The notes under the pieces: model-generated
What the model saw: the letters and a program-made list of their open reading frames with translations, nothing else
Databases searched by the model: none
What the model was told of the DNA's origin: nothing
Translations under genes and position numbers: made by a program
Part shown: positions 36,543 through 40,846 of the stretch, in pieces
Numbering within the stretch: the first letter of the stretch is position 1
Layout of the letters: each line of letters starts with the position of its first letter
Source: Thiobacillus sp.
GTDB taxonomy: Bacteria; Pseudomonadota; Gammaproteobacteria; Burkholderiales; Thiobacillaceae
Direction of reading: 5' to 3'
Assembly (NCBI GenBank): GCA_024709685.1
Contig: JANJWF010000187.1
Coordinates: 1 to 40,846, forward strand
DNA length: 40,846 nt

Positions 36543-36556
36543 GCGCAACCTTCAAA

Positions 36557-36633
36557 GCGCCCGTAGCTCAGCTGGATAGAGTACTTGGCTACGAACCAAG
36601 GGGTCAGGAGTTCGAATCTCTTCGGGCGCACCA
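36557..36633 (+). tRNA. tRNA-Arg (anticodon ACG)
   Basis: A complete 77-nt tRNA with encoded CCA. The acceptor arms are GCGCCCG and CGGGCGC, the D arm AGCTCAGCTGGATAGAGT, the anticodon loop is CTACGAA (anticodon ACG, normally edited to ICG by TadA) and the T loop AGTTCGAATCT. It reads CGU, CGC and CGA codons. Confidence 0.96.
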
Positions 36634-36640
36634 AACATTG

Positions 36641-36671
36641 AAAGCCCGGTCAGCCGACCGGGCTTTTTTCT
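36641..36671 (+). terminator. Rho-independent terminator after tRNA-Arg
   Basis: AAAGCCCGGTC (36641-36651) and GACCGGGCTTT (36656-36666) form an 11-bp perfect stem with a 4-nt loop, followed by TTTCTTTT. Confidence 0.94.
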
Positions 36672-36777
36672 TTTCGATCCCGGGCGCCCGCACGCTCGAC
36701 CGGCCTTGTTTACCCCGTAAAGTGATGCCGGACTCCGGTAAAATGCCACATTGCTGTTTACCGCCTTGCCCTCCCCC

Positions 36778-38409
36778 ATGGAAGCCACCCAAACCGCGCC
36801 GGCGCAGACCGGCGACCCCGCCCTGGCGCGCGACGTCAGGAAGCGCCGCACGTTCGCCATCATTTCCCACCCCGACGCCGGCAAGACCACGCTGACCGAA
36901 AAGCTGCTGTTGTTCGGCGGCGCGATCCAGATGGCCGGCACGGTGAAGGCGCGTAAAAGCGGAAGATATGCCACGTCCGACTGGATGGAGGTCGAGCGTG
37001 AGCGCGGCATTTCCGTGGCGAGTTCGGTGATGCAGTTCTCCCACGGCGACTGCGTGTTCAACCTGCTCGATACCCCGGGTCACAAGGATTTTTCCGAGGA
37101 CACCTACCGTGTGCTGACCGCGGTGGATGCCGCCATCATGGTGGTCGACGCCGCCAAGGGCGTGGAAGCGCAGACGATCAAGCTGCTGGAAGTGTGCCGC
37201 CTGCGCGACACGCCCATCATCACGTTCATCAACAAGATGGACCGTGAAGTGCGCGAGCCGCTTGAACTGCTCGACGAGATCGAATCGATCCTGAAAATCC
37301 ACTGCGCGCCGGTGACCTGGCCGATCGGCATGGGCAAGCGCTTCCAGGGCGTGTACCACCTGATCAATGACGAGATCCTGCGCTTCAAGGCGGGAGAGGA
37401 AAACGCCGACCAGCAGTTCGAGTCGCTGCAGGGCCTGGGTGAGGCGGCATTGAAGGAACGCTTCCCGCTGGAAGCCGATGCCCTGCAGTCCGAAATCGAA
37501 CTGGTACGGGGTGCCGGCGCCAGTTTCGATCTCGATGCGTTTCTGCAAGGCAGGCAGACGCCGGTGTTCTTCGGCTCGGGCATCAACAACTTCGGCGTGC
37601 GCGAAGTGCTGCGCGCGCTGGCCGACTGGGCACCACCGCCGCAGCCGCGCGAGGCGGTCGAGCGCACGGTCGATCCGATCGAGCCGAAGTTCACCGGCTT
37701 CGTGTTCAAGATCCAGGCCAACATGGACCCGCAGCACCGCGACCGCATCGCCTTCTTCCGCGTCTGCTCCGGCCGCTACAGCCCCAACATGAAAGTGCGC
37801 CACCGCCGCACCGGCAAGGAGATGAAGATCGCCAATGCCGTGGTCTTCATGGCCAACGAGCGCACCCGCATGGACGATGCAGTGGCGGGTGACATCATCG
37901 GCATCCACAACCACGGCCAGTTGCATATCGGCGACACCCTGACCGAGGGCGAAGCCCTGCAATTCAAGGGCATCCCGTACTTCGCTCCCGAACTGTTCAG
38001 CCGCCCGCGCCTGCGCGACCCGCTGCGCGCCAAGCAACTGAACAAGGGCCTGTTGGAGCTCGGCGAGGAAGGCGCGGTGCAGGTATTCGAGCCGTTCGCC
38101 GACAACACGCTCCTGATCGGTGCGGTCGGACAGTTGCAGTTCGAGGTCGTCGCGCACCGTCTGAAAACCGAGTACGGCGTCGATGCGACGTTCGAGAACG
38201 CAGGCATCCACACCGCGCGCTGGGTGACCTGTCCGGATGCCCTGCACCTCGCCGAATTCGCCCGGGCCAATTCGCTCAAACTGGCGAAGGACGTCGACGG
38301 CAACCTGGTGTATCTGGCCGACACGCGCGTGAACCTGTCGCTGGCGCAGGAGCGCTGGCCGAAGGTCGCATTCCACGACACCCGCGAGCACGGACAGCTA
38401 CTGAGTTAG
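36778..38409 (+). CDS. prfC: Peptide chain release factor 3
   Basis: A 543-aa translational GTPase that recycles RF1 and RF2 from the ribosome after termination. The GTPase motifs are [13 protein letters not shown] (G1), the switch region [20 protein letters not shown] (G3) and NKMD (G4). The rest ([40 protein letters not shown]) is typical of RF3 and separates it from EF-G and TypA. Length agrees with E. coli PrfC (529 aa) apart from a short N-terminal extension, [20 protein letters not shown] at 36778 is preferred to the TTG at 36751. Confidence 0.96.
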   Translation: MEATQTAPAQTGDPALARDVRKRRTFAIISHPDAGKTTLTEKLLLFGGAIQMAGTVKARKSGRYATSDWMEVERERGISVASSVMQFSHGDCVFNLLDTPGHKDFSEDTYRVLTAVDAAIMVVDAAKGVEAQTIKLLEVCRLRDTPIITFINKMDREVREPLELLDEIESILKIHCAPVTWPIGMGKRFQGVYHLINDEILRFKAGEENADQQFESLQGLGEAALKERFPLEADALQSEIELVRGAGASFDLDAFLQGRQTPVFFGSGINNFGVREVLRALADWAPPPQPREAVERTVDPIEPKFTGFVFKIQANMDPQHRDRIAFFRVCSGRYSPNMKVRHRRTGKEMKIANAVVFMANERTRMDDAVAGDIIGIHNHGQLHIGDTLTEGEALQFKGIPYFAPELFSRPRLRDPLRAKQLNKGLLELGEEGAVQVFEPFADNTLLIGAVGQLQFEVVAHRLKTEYGVDATFENAGIHTARWVTCPDALHLAEFARANSLKLAKDVDGNLVYLADTRVNLSLAQERWPKVAFHDTREHGQLLS

Positions 38410-38553
38410 GCCGGAGCGCTGGCGACGGTCTGATGACACCGCCGGGAAGCGACGATGTGCGTAAAGCGCTAGGTGCCGGAAGTCTCGGCGCGGAGGAATG
38501 CCGCCACGGCCGAACGCCGATGGATCGCACCGGCGATGGCGGGCTGACTGGAA

Positions 38554-38877
38554 TCAGAACGTGTTGCGCTCTCCCGTGTAGAACACCGCCCATCCCTCAC
38601 TGGCGCTGGCGGCACCCGAAGCCCCCTTGAAATCCTTGCTCGCTGGAGGAATCGGGGCGCCCTGCCTCATATTGAACGTATCCCAACCTTTGCCTGCGGC
38701 GGCGGCAGCCGACGAAGTGCCTGAGTAGGGCTTGCCGGAGACAGGAATCGGGTCACCCTGTCCCATGTTGAACGTATCCCAGCCTTTGCCGGGTGCGGAC
38801 ATTGCGGCAGGCGCAAGCAATACGCCAGCGACGCCGATGAGACCGGAGATGAGGGAAACGGTTTTGAAGGTTTTCAT
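38554..38877 (-). CDS. Small exported GKGWDTF-repeat protein B
   Basis: A 107-aa protein with signal peptide MKTFKTVSLISGLIGVAGVLLAPAAMSA, followed by repeats: GKGWDTFNMGQGDPIP (residues 30-45), GKGWDTFNMRQGAPIP (62-77) and a worn third copy EGWAVFYTGER (94 onward). Linkers are rich in Ala, Ser and Gly. There are no cysteines in the mature part. I do not recognise the family or function. ATG at 38877 has a clear AGGAG ribosome binding site. It follows a paralogue on the same strand after 114 bp that can fold into a long hairpin. Confidence 0.82.
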   Translation of the reverse strand: MKTFKTVSLISGLIGVAGVLLAPAAMSAPGKGWDTFNMGQGDPIPVSGKPYSGTSSAAAAAGKGWDTFNMRQGAPIPPASKDFKGASGAASASEGWAVFYTGERNTF

Positions 38878-38921
38878 GATCGACTCCTGAGATGTGATAA
38901 CGGACGTCGCGAGACGTTGAT

Positions 38922-38958
38922 TGCGATCCAGCCTCGGCGAGCCTAGGCCGGGATCGCA
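38922..38958. repeat. Long inverted repeat between the two GKGWDTF genes
   Basis: TGCGATCCAGCCTCGGC (38922-38938) can pair with GCCTAGGCCGGGATCGCA (38941-38958), giving about 16 base pairs with one bulge and one mismatch around a 2-nt loop. A smaller inverted repeat, CGGTTC...GAACCG (38959-38978), lies beside it. There is no T tract, so it may be an RNA stabiliser, processing site or protein-binding palindrome rather than a terminator. Confidence 0.7.
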
Positions 38959-38991
38959 CGGTTCAAAAGACTGAACCGGGGGAACGAGGTA

Positions 38992-39300
38992 TTACTGCGG
39001 CAGGGGTTGACCCGCGCCGGTGCGGAAGGTGTCCCAGCCCTTGCCGGCAGCCATGCTCACCTTGGCACCGTTCGCCTGATGAACCGCAACAGGTTCGCCT
39101 GCGCCGGTTTGGAAGGTGTCCCACCCTTTGCCGGGGCTGCCGCCGCTCTTCTGAGCGGACTGATGTACGGCAATGGCTTCACCTGCGCCGGTGTTGAAGG
39201 TGTCCCACCCTTTGCCGGGTTGATCCGCAAACGCCGGAAGCGCGACAAGAAAGGCAGAGACGCCCAATGCGCCCGTCAGTGTTTTCAATGCATTCTTCAT
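38992..39300 (-). CDS. Small exported GKGWDTF-repeat protein A
   Basis: A 102-aa protein. A signal peptide (MKNALKTLTGALGVSAFLVALPAFA) is followed by three clear repeats: GKGWDTFNTGAGEAIAVHQ (residues 29-47), GKGWDTFQTGAGEPVAVHQ (57-75) and GKGWDTFRTGAGQPLPQ (86-102), joined by short linkers of about 10 residues. The mature protein is almost nothing but repeats, has no cysteine and should be extracytoplasmic. I know no named family. ATG at 39300 has a GAGGAT ribosome binding site; a good promoter with a 117-nt structured leader lies upstream. It is a paralogue of the next gene downstream. Confidence 0.84.
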   Translation of the reverse strand: MKNALKTLTGALGVSAFLVALPAFADQPGKGWDTFNTGAGEAIAVHQSAQKSGGSPGKGWDTFQTGAGEPVAVHQANGAKVSMAAGKGWDTFRTGAGQPLPQ

Positions 39301-39634
39301 GTAAATATCCTCGTTAAGTTAGCTGTATCGTTGGGCCGGGGCCCGCTTCTCCTTGGCCCGGATGCTCACCCGTCTAGTGGCTGGCTGGTAGCACCGGACT
39401 GCACCTCTTGAAGGTGCATGTGAAATATATCTTCTAATTGCAGTATCTGCAATATATCTTTTAGGGCATAGACGCCGCGCCTGCTTTCCGTTTGGGTCGA
39501 GGTGGATGCGCCCGCTTCCGCTTTGGCTGGTGTCAACCCATTGGATGACAGCGCATCACGCCGCGCTGCGGCTCACGCTGGCCACCAATGAAGCTTGAAT
39601 CGGCTTTTGGGGCCGGGGAGTTGCCAAGCGAGAA
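39301..39634. other. Intergenic region between radA and GKGWDTF genes: leader with hairpins, then no gene
   Basis: The part from 39301 to about 39417 is the probable 5' leader of the GKGWDTF genes. Read on the minus strand it can form a hairpin from CCGGTGCT and AGCATCCGG (39358-39397), a GGGCC/GGCCC stem (39333-39359) and a GCACCT/AGGTGC hairpin (39401-39417). The stretch 39461-39634 beyond the promoter shows no gene and no clear terminator for radA. Confidence 0.5.
39424..39453 (-). promoter_or_regulatory. AT-rich promoter with overlapping operator-like palindrome
   Basis: On the minus strand TTGCAG (39447-39452), a 17-bp spacer and TATATT (39424-39429) form a plausible promoter in an unusually AT-rich island. 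The perfect inverted repeat ATTGCAG-TAT-CTGCAAT (39437-39453) covers the -35 box, and AATATATCTT is repeated directly at 39424-39433 and 39451-39460, 27 bp apart. The arrangement suggests regulator binding. Confidence 0.6.
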
Positions 39635-40846
39635 CTAGGCTCTGAAGAACCCGATCGCTTCGTTGAGACGGTGCACGGCATGAATCTCCATACCGGCCAT
39701 TTTCTGCTTGGGCAGGTTGGCAGCGGGGACGATGGCCTGGGTGAAGCCGAGCTTGGCGGCTTCCTTGAGGCGTTCCTGGCCGCGCTGCACGGGACGGATC
39801 TCGCCGGCGAGCCCGACTTCGCCGAACATCACCAGTTTGTCGGGCAGCGGCTGGCTGCGCAAAGAGGACACGATCGCGGCAAGCACCGCGAGGTCGGCTG
39901 CGGGCTCGCTGATCTTCACCCCGCCCACCGCGTTGACGAACACGTCCTGGTCGAAGCACGCGATGCCGGCGTGGCGGTGCAGCACGGCCAGCAGCATGGC
40001 CAGGCGGTTCTGCTCCAGGCCGACGGAGAGGCGGCGCGGGCTCGGCGCGTGGCTGGTGTCGACCAGCGCCTGGATTTCCACCAGCAGCGGCCGCGTGCCT
40101 TCCTGCGTCACCAGCACGCAGGAACCAGGCACCGGCTCGCCGTGGCGCGACAGGAAGATCGCGGAGGGGTTGGTGACGCCCTTCAGCCCTTTCTCGGTCA
40201 TCGCAAACACGCCGATTTCATTGACCGCACCGAAGCGGTTCTTGAACGCGCGGACGAGCCTGAACGACGAGCCGGTGTCGCCCTCGAAATACAGCACGGT
40301 GTCGACAATATGCTCGAGCACGCGCGGGCCGGCGATGGCGCCTTCCTTGGTGACGTGGCCAACAAGGATGATCGCGCAGCCGGTCTGCTTGGCGTGGCGG
40401 GTAAGCTGCGCTGCGCATTCACGCACCTGCGCCACGGAGCCGGGGGCGGACGTCAGCGCTTCGGAATACACGGTCTGGATCGAGTCGATCACCGCGACCT
40501 CGGGCCTGTGCTCGGCAAGCTGACCCAGAACCGCTTCGAGCCGGATCTCCGGCAACACCGGCAGGTGGGTTTCGGGCAGACTCAGGCGCCGCGCGCGCAA
40601 CGCTACCTGGCGCGCCGATTCCTCGCCGCTGACGTAAAGCGTTTTCATCCGGCCAGACAGGCCCGCCAGCGCCTGCAGCAACAGCGTCGACTTGCCGATA
40701 CCCGGATCGCCGCCGATCAGCGTCACCCCGCCGGGCACCAGGCCGCCGCCAAGCACACGGTCGAGCTCGCTGATGTCGGTCGCGATGCGGCTCTCTTCCG
40801 ACGCTTCGACGTCGTGCAGCATCTGCACCGTGCTTGTCGCTGCCAG
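39635..40846 (-). CDS. radA: DNA repair protein RadA (5' end beyond the window)
   Basis: The frame is open to the right edge, so the protein is incomplete: about 403 residues are seen of the usual 455, lacking the N-terminal zinc finger. RadA is a RecA-like ATPase that promotes branch migration in recombination repair. Walker A is GGDPGIGKST, Walker B is VAVIDSIQT, and the RadA-specific KNRFG motif is in FKNRFGAVNEIG. The C-terminal part is the Lon-protease-like domain (GGVKISEPAADLAVLAAIVSS; GEVGLAGEIRPV). The track start at 40828 is an internal GTG and not the real start. Confidence 0.96.
   Translation of the reverse strand: MAATSTVQMLHDVEASEESRIATDISELDRVLGGGLVPGGVTLIGGDPGIGKSTLLLQALAGLSGRMKTLYVSGEESARQVALRARRLSLPETHLPVLPEIRLEAVLGQLAEHRPEVAVIDSIQTVYSEALTSAPGSVAQVRECAAQLTRHAKQTGCAIILVGHVTKEGAIAGPRVLEHIVDTVLYFEGDTGSSFRLVRAFKNRFGAVNEIGVFAMTEKGLKGVTNPSAIFLSRHGEPVPGSCVLVTQEGTRPLLVEIQALVDTSHAPSPRRLSVGLEQNRLAMLLAVLHRHAGIACFDQDVFVNAVGGVKISEPAADLAVLAAIVSSLRSQPLPDKLVMFGEVGLAGEIRPVQRGQERLKEAAKLGFTQAIVPAANLPKQKMAGMEIHAVHRLNEAIGFFRA

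Noticed and set aside
36604-38391. 595-aa ORF antisense to prfC
   Set aside because: It begins inside prfC and runs towards the tRNA region; prfC is unambiguous and the antisense protein has no domain.

Overview
The window is a GC-rich chromosomal stretch from a betaproteobacterium, most likely a Thiobacillus-like sulfur oxidiser of the Nitrosomonadales. That placement is an inference. It rests on codon and GC style, the overall style of the gene repertoire, and the remains of a flavocytochrome c sulfide dehydrogenase flavoprotein next to a DUF302 protein. Genes are tightly packed, often with ATGA overlaps, and most long ORFs in the track are antisense shadows. No phage, insertion sequence or CRISPR array is visible.

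Left part (1-8.7 kb): an intergenic hairpin repeat, a YoaA/DinG-type Fe-S helicase (-), an exported alpha/beta hydrolase translationally coupled to a membrane GGDEF-EAL protein (+), an AarF/UbiB atypical kinase (-), a perfect 57-bp tandem repeat, a helical protein of unknown function (-) and a secreted NlpC/P60 hydrolase (+). Next, at 8.6-16.6 kb, come an exported protein of unknown function, a Fur-box-preceded ferric iron ABC importer (fbpABC), a tripartite hybrid sensor kinase and a DUF302 protein. At 16.6-17.55 kb lies a decayed fccB with a large internal deletion and a frameshift. A strong terminator and a fresh promoter then precede a HIT/GalT-like nucleotidyltransferase.

Central part (18.7-27.2 kb): a minus-strand cluster encodes, in transcription order, an SH3 lipoprotein, a second SH3 protein, an M48 metalloprotease, a CHASE2 adenylate cyclase and a class II cyclic-nucleotide phosphodiesterase. 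It looks like a self-contained cAMP synthesis/degradation module linked to the cell envelope. The two SH3 genes are a recent tandem duplication that also copied the first codons of the protease gene. Divergent from it is an Mla-like lipid transport operon (MlaE-like permease, a truncated ABC-ATPase-like protein without Walker A, an MCE/MlaD protein, a lipoprotein).

Right part (27.3-40.8 kb): mostly housekeeping genes: an SCP2-like exported protein, SlyD-type PPIase, pgi, a DUF4139 protein, an EAL-HDOD protein, a DEDDy exonuclease, rlmD, lysC, tRNA-Ser(GCT), tRNA-Arg(ACG), prfC, and radA cut by the window edge. Between prfC and radA sit two small exported proteins built from a GKGWDTF repeat, with an AT-rich promoter and a structured leader. 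Together with the cyclase cluster this is the best candidate for something undescribed.
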